Shown here piece by piece: positions 1 through 11,200 of a DNA stretch of 64,000 bases. The first letter of the stretch is position 1. The number at the start of each line of letters is the position of its first letter. The position numbers were made by a program, and so were the translations under genes. Origin of the DNA: Chrysaora quinquecirrha (taxonomy: Eukaryota > Cnidaria > Scyphozoa > Semaeostomeae > Pelagiidae); the NCBI GenBank assembly GCA_014526335.1, contig JACTAT010000137.1:124001-188000 (forward strand), in the 5' to 3' direction. Below the pieces are notes generated by a model. It was not told the origin of the DNA. It made no database searches and saw only the letters and a list, made by a program, of their open reading frames with translations.

Positions 1-153
1 CATATAAATATGCCTATTTTACCAGTAAATCTTATCAGCATTGACTGATTCTTTGCAAGGTAATAGAAAATAGTTACTAGCTACAGAAATTATTGAATTT
101 TTATTGATATTTAGGAAGGTCGATTTTTTACTGACGTTAGCTAATAGCATGTT

Positions 154-540
154 TTGATTATAGAATTGGCATTCTCCACCGAGAAGAGTATTTTGCTGAG
201 TTTGAAGTTCTTAACGCTCCGCAAGCTAAAGATTGTTTCGGGCGAAGAGCTTAGCTCACTAAAATCCCGTTTTAACGATGTTGCACATGCTTACTGTGGC
301 AAACCCATCGATTTCACTGATTTTTGCATGCATAGAGACCATAGATAATATCATTAGCCAACTGAATCCCTACGTAACAACAGACATATACTCATCACAA
401 AACCTGAAGGATCGTTATTTTGAACAAGAATATGCTTCTTCGAAATCGGCGACGTGCATAAGAAATACAAGCCCTCCCCAAAATCAAGCAAAATCAAATG
501 AGCAAACGGAAATCAGTGAGCAACAGCAAAGCCAATGAAT
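154..540 (+). pseudogene. Degenerate Penelope-like reverse transcriptase N-terminal fragment
   Basis: Conceptual translation in one frame gives a stretch with the pattern E-L-x-S-L-K-x-R-F-x-D-x-A-H-A-Y-C, then an M-H-R-D-H motif. After two stops in the same frame comes L-R-N-N-R-H-I-L-I-T-K-P. As I recall the family, the region just before the catalytic RT domain of Penelope-like elements has this order: a tyrosine/histidine-rich block, then LxxNxxIVITKPDKG. The expected DKG after ITKP is replaced by E-G, and the frame breaks again, so this is a dead copy. A second frame continues with a Q/S/K-rich tail that stops at 538. No downstream catalytic YADD region is visible. The family call is from memory of motifs only. 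Confidence 0.42.
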
Positions 541-699
541 CCTTAATTAGTTCGATTATTGTTGCGCGTTCGTAGATGCGTCTTGTAGTAACAACGACAG
601 GTAATCTCAAATTATTTTGAAGCCGCTGTAGTAGAGAATAATGATTTGTTTTGCAAAGAGAAAGAGCAGTAGGCTAATCAATTAATTTACTGATTTGTG

Positions 700-802
700 C
701 CTAGTTTTTCAAGACATCAACTACTCAGAAGGATTGCTCAAGAAAGGTTTTGAGTATCTTGTTAATGTTGTTTTGATCATTTGACCCCGTTTGGCCTAAC
801 AG
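700..802 (+). other. Candidate non-coding first exon ending at a strong splice donor
   Basis: A textbook donor (CAG|GTAAGT) occurs at 802/803, and a good acceptor (a T-rich tract then CAG) at 2173-2174, 15 nt before the ATG of the secreted-protein gene. Together they suggest a 5' UTR exon ending at 802, spliced to the exon that starts at 2175. The 5' limit is arbitrary. No transcript data support it. Confidence 0.3.
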
Positions 803-1030
803 GTAAGTTCCCAGTTTTATACTCATCATCCTATTAGGTTCAAAATTTTTAAACACGAGTTTACAAAGAAAATAAGTTCGTTATTTTTATTTGATCCTGT
901 TGCTGTTTTGAGTTAATACAAAACTTTGCCCCCCCGACAAGTGCGGATGCCGAAAAATGCCATCACTGCACGTTTTCGTCTAACGTAAATTCGATGCGAG
1001 TTGGGAAACGAAATTGCTAAACAAAATAAC

Positions 1031-1565
1031 CTAGAAAATGACAATGCTACCCCCTTTATTACTTAATATAATACAAAAATATAAAGTGAAAAAGGGGCTT
1101 GAAAGCAGAAGCCTATAATATCCTATAACAGATTTACAGTTCAAACACATACTGCGTGTCCTTGCTCTAACAGTCATATGATTTTTCAAACGTGAAAACA
1201 TCCTTGGCATTGACAACATTAGAAGGCAGTCTGTTCCAGTCATTGACGACTCTTTGTGAGAAAGACTGTTTACGTATAATGAGGCGACATTTTTCTAGTA
1301 CAACTTTGAAGCTATGTCCCCTGGTGTTATTTCTGTTGATTCGGAAAAATGTTGATACATTTGTATCAATAAGACTATGGAATATCTTGTAGGTGTTTAT
1401 CGTATCACCATGTCTCCGCCGATACATCAGTGTTGGGAGTTTCAGATCCATAAGTCTTTCTTTGTATGATAGGTCGCTTTAACAACGGATTATTTTTGTT
1501 GCACGTCTTTGCACTGCCTCAAGTTGGTTGACATGCTTGATCATGTACGGACTCCAGACTGATAC
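1031..1565 (-). pseudogene. Non-LTR retrotransposon RT C-terminus, broken
   Basis: Reading the minus strand from about 1565 gives W-S-P-Y-M-I-K-H-V-N-Q-L-E-A-V-Q-R-R-A-T-K, one in-frame stop, then L-S-Y-K-E-R-L-x-x-L-x-L-P-T-L-x-Y-R-R-R-x-G-D. It continues with T-R-G-H-S and F-S-x-R-V-V-N-D-W-N-x-L-P, and a stop near 1167. This is the classic tail of Jockey/CR1/RTE-type reverse transcriptases after the catalytic domain. The catalytic part and the endonuclease are missing, as expected for a 5'-truncated insertion. The stop in the linker shows it is inactive. It lies in the presumed first intron of the plus-strand secreted-protein gene. Confidence 0.8.
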
Positions 1566-1613
1566 GAATCATTCAGGCACTCGCATGAGAAGACTCTTAT
1601 ATAGGTTTTAAAA

Positions 1614-2021
1614 TACACGCAGGTTTTTTTATAAGCAACTTTGCTCTGGTCTAGTTCAAAAAGTTGCTTATTTTTGGACTTCTTATGGCCACCTTTCAGT
1701 AGCAAAAGTTGCTTAGTAGTTGCTTAATTTTAGGTGTATATTTTGCCCTAAGAATAGTATAGAGGCTAGAAAACAGCAAAATTTGGAGTTATCCTATAGC
1801 CTTTTATGAAACATAACGCTAGAACACCTAGTATACTGCAAAGTAATACTATAAATAGCATCAGTCAAGAAGAGCTATGTAACTGTTACCATATAGAGAC
1901 TGTATCGAAAGTTAAGATGTTGCTTAGGTTTTTTCCTTTGGTACTACAGGTTGCTTAAAGTTTAAGGCCTTCTACATCTTGGTTGCTTATAAGCGGTTGC
2001 TAATAAAAAAAACTACGTGTA
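1614..2021. mobile_element. CACG-ended TIR element, TTGCTTA subfamily
   Basis: Non-autonomous element with inverted ends (TACACGC...T-run...ATAAGCAAC; mirrored at the right as TTGCTAAT..ACGTGTA). It is flanked by TA, which fits a TA target duplication. The internal motif TTGCTTA/TAAGCAA recurs at every subterminal position. It has no coding capacity. Confidence 0.75.
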
Positions 2022-2189
2022 CAGTGCGATCTTTGTACGTCAAAGTTCTCTTAATGGATGCTAAAACCCTGTTTGCCTTTCTGCATATCTCTACAATGTG
2101 TTTGATAATAATTCTTTGAGATATCCAAAATGCCATTACGAGTAATGGTTACAAACATGTATGCATTTTTTCAGATATCTTAATTGAAA

Positions 2190-2274
2190 ATGGCAAAGAA
2201 CAGCAATATTCTGGCATTGATTGTATTTATCTTTATGCCATATCAAATCCAGAACACAATTCAAGCTTCAGCAA
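2190..2274 (+). CDS. Exon 1: signal peptide
   Basis: The acceptor AG is at 2173-2174, ATG at 2190 and donor GTAAGT at 2275. The exon gives 28 codons plus one base. It encodes a short polar N-terminus, a hydrophobic stretch of about 12 residues and an A-S-A signal-peptidase motif at the end. No upstream in-frame ATG lies between the acceptor and this start. Confidence 0.7.
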
Positions 2275-5200
2275 GTAAGTAATGTATATTTCAAAATATT
2301 GAAATAAGATATATTGGGAAATGTCAGAAAAGACCGTTTTTCATTATTTTGGGTCTTAATTTTCTGAAAATTGATATAAATAAAGATCAACTTTATTAAA
2401 AACTATCTTATTTCCGTTTGCTTCCACTTTTTTCACCAACTACACGCTTTTTTTATAAAGAACCACTTTATAAGGAACCTACATGTAGAAGGCCCGAAAA
2501 TTTAGAGAACTTATACTACTAAAGAGAAAATCATTAAATGTTGAATACTTTTATCACTGCAAATAATCAAGAACTAGAAAGCCGGTTCCATGCATTTGCA
2601 GTCGAAAATCACATAAATTGTCGTTAAGCATGTATCCAATGTTTCTTTGAGTAGTCTCGAGCTTTGCTCATATGCAAGTGTCTCTCTTTTATTGTTAAGA
2701 CCACTGTATGTGCAGTTAAAATTAAGGAACTATTAAGGAACTTTTGGAACTACAATTGCCTCAAAAGAGGCCACAAATAAGGAATCTTTAAGAACTAGGC
2801 CTTGAGGTAGGTTCCTTATAAAGAAAGCGTGTATTGTGTTTTCAGACGCAGTTTGGACTTGGATATTTCTTAAAACTGCCGCTCATAAGCCTAAAGTTTG
2901 TCGGCTGATAAGATATAAAATGGGTGGGTTTATGTGGGCTCGGCTAATCTCTGCATAGGGAAAACGTTCAAGAAAGGCAAAAAGAAGAAGTTTTGAACAA
3001 AATGCAAACGTTTCTCTTTTTTTCAAAATGAGTCACATTTAAGACTTTTGAAAAGTAAGTAAGAAAACAGGTGGACTGATCTTCGGTTACAATAAGAAAT
3101 GGTTGGGCTTATCTACGGTTAGGCTAGCCCCCCATGTATGCTTATGTGTGGCGGTTAAAAGTATATGCGATTGAGCAGCTGTGTAGTCTAAAGCAAACTG
3201 GGACAAGGTCTAAAGCAAACTGGGACATTGTCTAAAGAAAACTGGGACAAAGTCGAAAGCAAACTGGGACATAGTCTAAAGCAAACTGGGACATAGTCTA
3301 AAGCAAACTGGGACATAGTCTAAAGCAAACTGGGACATAGTCTAAAGCAAACTAGGACATAGTCTAAAGCAAGCTAGGACATAGTCTAAAGCAAACTGGG
3401 ACATAGTCTAAAGCAAACTGGGACATAGTCTATAGCAAACTGGGACATAGTCTAAAGCGAACTGGGACATAGTCTAAAGCAAACTGGGACATAGTCTAAA
3501 GCAAACTGGGACATAGTCTAAAGCGAACTGGGACATAGTCTAAAGCAAACTTGGACATAGTCTAAAGCAAACTGGGACATAGCCTAAAGCAAACTTGGAC
3601 ATAGCTTAAAGGAAACTGAGACATAGCCTAAAGCAAACTGGGACATATCCTAAAGCAAACTGGGACATAGTCTAAAGCAAACTGGGACATAGCCTAAAGC
3701 AAACTTGGACATAGCTTAAAGGAAACTGAGACATAGCCTAAAGCAAACTGGGACATATCCTAAAGCAAACTGGGACATAGCCTAAAGCAAACTGGGACAT
3801 AGCCTAAAGCAAACTGGGACATAGTCTAAAGCAAACGGGGACATAGTCTAAATAAAACTGGTACAAGTAGGAAAGCCTAAAGGTGACTAAAAGTGATTGC
3901 ATTGTCATCAGCTGTAATACGTGTAAAATCTTCCGGTTCTTGCCTGTAGTTGTTTTGTTATTGTGAGCATTGTTGTTTCTTGTTTATTGTCCAGATCAGC
4001 TGTTTGGCTTAGCAGAAATTGGGACTTGAATAAATAAGTTTATTTTAGCTTTTACTCACACTTGTCTTACACTCATTATTCGTATGAAACTGATTTGTAA
4101 GACATCTTAAATTTTCTTATCAAGCAATGTTTGAACGTTTGGATTGACAATGTCCTAAAGCATTGCATGAAAAGCATAACTTGGTTGCTCAATGTTTTTT
4201 AAAAAGTTCAAGGACAATTTTTACTTGACGCAACGAAGTTGGACGAGCACTGTTTTGCGATGTGGCCATATTTTGCTTGACAAGCTAATTTCAAATGCAT
4301 ATCAAACGTTAGGTCGTTTGGCCAGGACCTTAGTAGAAGCTATAGAAACACTTCTACTAAAAATTTATAAGTTCCTCTATAGCAGTCGAAGGTCAAACAA
4401 CATTTCTAGAAAAATTCAACTTTGGTTTCAATACTTTACTTTTATGTTGTTTTCCATTACATATAAATCAGTAATGATCTTTTGAGTACACGCAGTTTTT
4501 TTTATAAGCAACTTCGCTCAGGCCTTGTTAAAAAAGTTGCTTATTTTTGGACCTTTTATGGCCATCTTTTAGTAGCAAAAGTTGCTAAGTAGTTGCTTAA
4601 TTTCAACTGTATATTTTTCCCCAAGAATAGTTTAGAGGCTACAAAAACAGCAAAATCTAATATTGCACATAGATTGACTGGAATCATTTCTCCCTGCTGA
4701 TATTATTACCCCTGTTACCATATAGAGACTTTATATTGAAAGTAAAACGAAAACCCTCTAAAGAAATGCTTCACATAATGAGTAACATTATATTTAAAGC
4801 TAGTTTTGTCGGCAAATGAATGGAAATAGCTTCTATGTTGATCAATTCTCGATTGCTCGCATGTTGAAAATTTATAATATTGCTTAGGTTTTTTTCCTGT
4901 AGTACTATACTACATGTGCATCTTGGTTGCTTATAAGTGGTTGCTTATAAAAAACTGCATGTATAACCATTGCTATGTCATGCTATTATCTTAGGACCGA
5001 TGTATCTAATGGAAAATGAGTTTGCCCTTATATTCTTAATCATTTTCTCCAGTTATTCGAAGAAAACAAAGACACATTGTTGCGGCCCTGGCAAGTCAAG
5101 ATGTTGCTAACATGCATCCAAAGGCAGTTGTTGCAGGCAAGTCTATATCATGTTTGATATCTGATCTTTTAAATCAAAATATTGCATGAAACGAGAGAGG

Positions 5201-8200
5201 CTGGGGGTTTTACGAGATGCGGGTTTGGTAAATTTTGAGGCTCAGGTTTCGGGACTTATGTGGAGTAGACATTTTCAAAGAGATCTGGGTCGGACGCGAC
5301 GTTTTTTTGGAAAATGGTACCCGTATCGATTAAGGGAATCTTCTCGACGGACAAAGACCGGAATCGCAGTCGTTCCATGAGAGATATCGCAGCAAATGTT
5401 GCTTCAAATTCACAATTCATGGGAGTTGAAGTGAAAGAAAGGATTCAAGTCCCAGTTTATCTGGTCTAGAGAAGTTCCTTACGCGAAACGGTTTCCATTT
5501 CCCTGAAAAAATGTCGCGCCCGACCCAGATCTCTTTGAGAAGGTCTATTAGGGACTTTCCGGACCATTTTGCGCCCGGCGGACGATGGAAAGTATCGTGG
5601 ATGGTTATCATCAGTACAGTTGAGTGCTATCATTTGTAGCGTGGATGGTTATCTCCAGTACAGTGGAGGCAGCGGCGTTACTGCACATCACTTTATACGG
5701 GGTGGTTATACTCGCTATGCTATAGCAACGTCCAACAGATAAAAATTGAATTCAAAACACCATATATCGAAGCAAACATCAGCTTTACAATATTATTAAT
5801 CACAAAATCAAGTCACAAATAAATTGAAAGTTTATTAAATGTTTACTCTATCTATCAACTCCCTGCTGCCCTCGATTCATTCTATTTATTACGTTCAGTC
5901 AAGCCCTGTTATAACGCCATTTGATAGTCCGGTAAAGTTGTTAGAAGTAAGGCGGACCCATGTTATATTGGAAGTAGTATAAATTCATGTAACTCTATCC
6001 TTGTAAGGAATATCTGACACAGACGAGACAAAATTGGTGCGGGGAAAGAGATGGACCATTTTTGATGCGATGTTGGGGTTGGAAAACCAGGAACGGGCAG
6101 TCTTGGATAACCGCGTCACTCTTGTGAGCGGCACAATCTGAAGCGCAGTAGCAAATTAGGATAAATCTGTTTGTTGGGGAGAATCTCATGACTTTGGACC
6201 CTTTCCACTGTTTAAGACTAGCTGTCTTTGTTTTTGTTCAAAACAAACGAACAATTATAAAGTCGTCTTAAAAATTGAGATTTGTTACGAAGTTGTATTC
6301 GCTCTTGGCTAAGAATAAACAATTCACTATGGTTTGATTGACATTTACACGAGGTTATCAAGCAACGTGTAACTTCTTGATGTCAGAAAGCCTTCTTCAA
6401 TATAACCTAGCAAACAGTTTACATTAGAAGAAATGATTCTAAGCTCAATATGGCAGTTAAGAGTGGATAATAAACCCTAAATATGACCTTTTCTAACGTT
6501 CATAGCGGACAGCAGAGGTGTAGTGTATATCTTGGTTTCCTATGAAACACCGTTCATTCGAGCAAACTTATTGACGATAGATAAGGTTGTCATTATAATT
6601 GGATGCGATATAACGAGTTACAACAACAAGTTAAAACAAAGATTCTTGCAACGTAAATTTGTTCAGAAAAATTCATCAATTTTTTCTGCTTGTCCTGTAA
6701 GTAATTCTTTTGCAAAGATTTGTGCAGAAAAGTCTCACCGAAAAGATTGACTTATCTCGTCTTGTGCTTGCACCAACGGAGTTGAAAGATTGTTTAATTC
6801 ATCTGTCGAAGATCTGCACCTGAACCTGAAGCAGCTAATAAAACGTTTGCATAAAGCCTTTAACCCTTTGTAAAAAATCGGTATCAGGCGATAGAGAATC
6901 AACAGCAACACAACAAGATTTAACAGAACAAATAATACACCAACAGCCAAATTGTCTCCATTTTTCTTTTCATATTCCTTATACCAACTTGATTGCAAAA
7001 TTAGGCCAAAACAAACGTTCAGTGATGCAATCGATAATGAAGCCAACTGGACCCCATTCTCAAAATCGTCCCTGATTGGATGTCTGTATGCATGCAATAT
7101 CGCAAAGAATCCAGCTATAGCAATCGTCATTCCCATTACTATTTTATAATAACCGAATCCAATGAATAAGGTTATTCCTGCTGTCATGATGAGCTTCCTA
7201 AACATCTCCAATGATTCCCAATATCTATTTTCAGTTTTATAATTCTCGTATAAGAATTTCAAAGCAAATTGTAGACTACTTTCGTTTGTTTGGTTGCTGT
7301 TATCAGTAAATGACACTTCATTCTCTGCACAAGATTCATGCCCTTCATTATCAATTTCAATTCTTTCTTCATTTTGATTTATCGTCAAATCGTGGTGCTC
7401 TTCTTGCTGCTCTCTCGGTGCGAATTTCCACAAAAGGAAGAAAAGGATCATTGGTAGACCCAGAGGAATCAAGATAGCAATGTACGCAAATAACAATGTC
7501 AGATGATTGTGGGCAGAAAATGACAAGCACTTGACACTGTAATCAGCCCTCATGTAGGACAATGGATGTAAGCATCGACCATTCTTAACATTGGCGCAGA
7601 TATTGTTGCAACTGAGAGGCAACACGTTAATGATTCTTTGCGATGTTGATGGGTAGGTAACAAACAAAAACAACACGAGTACTCGCAGGCAGTTCTTCTT
7701 GCACAACAAAGTTTGTCTTGCAAATTCGCTTGGTGAATTTACTTTACAATGCAAGTAGATCTTCTTTATTACAAAATATATGAAGATTAAGATTGGAAGT
7801 ATTGCAGTGCCGACAATGGTGATCCAAAACTCATCAACTGCATTCAAATGCCATTCGGGTTTGATGCATCGAAGTGAAGGAATGCGAATCACTTCAAATT
7901 GAATGAATTTAAAAAAACCAATGGTTTGCTTAAGAGAATTTGGCCAGTTGACAAATGAGAAAGCATTTAGGCATGCAACAAGAACTTGATAAAATCCAAG
8001 TAAAATCTTCAAATTCGAAAGAATGATGTCAGCATATGTTCTTCTGTGATTGTTATCTTCGCTTCTCACTGTATCAGTGTCATCTTCGCATCTCCAAGAT
8101 ACAACAGCACAAATAACCAGGAACAATACAAGATAACCCAAGAATTGCAGCACTGCAACGAATGTCTTAGGACATTTGACGCATTTCTGGAATTGACGAC

Positions 8201-11200
8201 TGTATCCTGGTTCACAAACAGAGCAAAGAATACCCGTATAACCAGTTGCACATGTAGCATTAACACCACCCAGACAAGACCCTTTTATTGGGCATCGGTG
8301 AGGCTGTGGTAATGAACATCGAAAATCTACTGTATTTCTGTCATAGGTATCGTCTTCTGTATCAAGGTTTTTCATGAAAGCAACAAAAGAGTTTCTACAT
8401 GACATGTTGAAAGATGTCTCACTATGCCAAACCCACCAATAACCTTTTTGCAATACAGGATAATCATGCATTTCACACGAAATACCTTCATGACTACATT
8501 TGTTACATTGTCCAAAGCGGTCTCTCCGAGCAAATCCATCGAGACATGAACAAGCACGGTAGCCTGCTGTTTTGTTCTTTTTGGTTCCATCAGGACATGT
8601 CAAACATTCTAGTGGACTTTTCCCCGGTGATTTGTTTGGAGGTACATACTGACCGGCCGGGCAGTGTTTGCAGTAGGTCGAAGCAAGCTCATTTTGGTAG
8701 AATGAACCGGCTGGACAACTCTTACAGCCCCCTTGTCCTGGTAATATGTAATGTCCCAAAGCGCATGGAGTACATTTGTATGGTGCATTGCCATGATATG
8801 AAATGCAGTTGAATCCACTCTTTTCTAAGTCCGCATCAGCAGTGGTAATTGAAAAAGTCATGGAAGGGAAACAACGGATATCAGCGCTTAGTTCTCCATA
8901 CCCTGAAAATTGATTAAGAGTGTCGCAACTGATATAGACACTCGATTGATTCACCATAGTTTGATAATCTTTTCTTTTAAATTCTTGTAATTGTGGATTA
9001 GTAAATAACAGCAATAATTTAGGTGGTGATTTCATGTTAGTTAGAACTCCACTCATGGATTCGATTTGATTCCCAAAAAGAAATAAGTTTGTTATGATTA
9101 GATCTTGAAATACGCTTGAAGGCAAAGCTCGGATTGAATTTCTCTGAAGATATAAAGTGCCAATTTGTGAAATGCCCTTGAATGCCAATGGTGATATAGA
9201 ACCCAATCTGTTATTTTGAAGACTTATTTGCATAAGGCCTTTTCTACCTCGAAAAGCAAAATCGCTCAGTTTTGTAATGTTGTTGAATGATAAGTTGATG
9301 TCAAGGTATTTGGTGTAACGAAAATCAAATGAATGGATGTTATTATAATCAAAAACTAGAGAGGTAATGGTCTGTCCGAAAAAATCATTTCGAGAAATTG
9401 TTTCTATTTGGTTTCGACTTAAAGCAAGTTTTTGGAGTCGCAATGGCCCACGCACATCTGGTGGTCTGTCAAATTGGTTTGTGTCCAAGTACAGAAAATT
9501 AAGACGTTTCAGAAACCTGAAGAGTCCTCTTGGTAGGGTTTTCAAACGATTTCCACTCAAACGAATCTTCCAGAGGAATCGCAAGGAATCAAAAGCATGT
9601 TGACAAATTTTTTCAATCCAACAAAAGTTGAGATTTAGCTCCTGCAGTTTTATGAATCCACGAAAATCGTCCTGTTGAACTGCTGGCATCGTGTTGCCTT
9701 CAAGTGTTAGATACATGACAGATGCTTTGGGCAATAATTGTATGAAGTGATTCAGTAGCAATTTATTATCAGAAAGATTGATATGCGTGAGGGTTGAAGA
9801 TTGATGTTTGAACATAGTTACAACAGATGTTGTTTTTAGTGAATTTTTGTTGAGATAAAGCTCCTTCAGTGAACTTGGAAATAACACAGGACGGCTTCGT
9901 GAACAATTCACCAAAAACAAAACCTGCAAATTTTTGAATCTGAGAAAATAATCATCTTCAAAGTTCAATGATGGGTTATTTGAAAAATCAAGATATTCTG
10001 TTGAAACAGGAATTCCGTCAGGAATTTTTGTTAATCCAGCGTTGTTACATATTAGACGTGTATTGGTCTTCCATTTGCAATGTGCGGGAAGTTGTGTGCA
10101 ACATGCAAATTTTAGCAGCAAAACAAGAACCAAGAATTTTCTTAGACATGAGATACTGGATTCGGTCATCGTTTAGCGGGAATGCTGTGCAACATAAAAA
10201 TTGATAAAAGTAGAAGTTATTCTACAAATTTGTTGCTCTTTGCTGTTGCTTTAACTTGTCTTTGATGTTGAATGCTGAAAATGAAGTAAAAGAAAATGCA
10301 GTGAATATTGCAAACTGAAATAAAAACCTTTTAAAAGAGGACTGGGTTTTCTGGAAGATGATTTCTGGAAGATGACAGACATAGAGATAGAGATGACATA
10401 GAGACATAGAGATGACAGATGATAGAGTTTTCTGGAAGATGACAGACATAGAGATAGAGATGACATAGAGACATAGAGATGACAGATGATAGAGTTTTCT
10501 GGAAGATGACAGACATAGAGATAGAGATGACATAGAGACATAGAGATGACAGATGATAGAGTTTTCTGGAAGATGACAGACATAGAGATAGAGATGACAT
10601 AGAGACATAGAGATGACAGATGATAGAGTTTTCTGGAAGATGACAGACATAGAGATAGAGATGACATAGAGACATAGAGATGACAGATGATAGAGTTTTC
10701 TGGAAGATGACAGACATAGAGATAGAGATGACATAGAGACATAGAGATGACAGATGATAGAGTTTTCTGGAAGATGACAGACATAGAGATAGAGATGACA
10801 TAGAGACATAGAGATGACAGATGATAGAGTTTTCTGGAAGATGACAGACATAGAGATAGAGATGACATAGAGACATAGAGATGACAGATGATAGAGTTTT
10901 CTGGAAGATGACAGACATAGAGATAGAGATGACATAGAGACATAGAGATGACAGATGATAGAGTTTTCTGGAAGATGACAGACATAGAGATAGAGATGAC
11001 ATAGAGACATAGAGATGACAGATGATAGAGTTTTCTGGAAGATGACAGACATAGAGATAGAGATGACATAGAGACATAGAGATGACAGATGATAGAGTTT
11101 TCTGGAAGATGACAGACATAGAGATAGAGATGACATAGAGACATAGAGATGACAGATGATAGAGTTTTCTGGAAGATGACAGACATAGAGATAGAGATGA

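Noticed and set aside
3185..3866. CRISPR-like regularly spaced repeat
   Set aside because: The 22-bp units abut without spacers, and the DNA is eukaryotic. Ordinary minisatellite.
5186..5611. Two similar 64-codon frames on opposite strands
   Set aside because: They are the two arms of one foldback element read in opposite directions.
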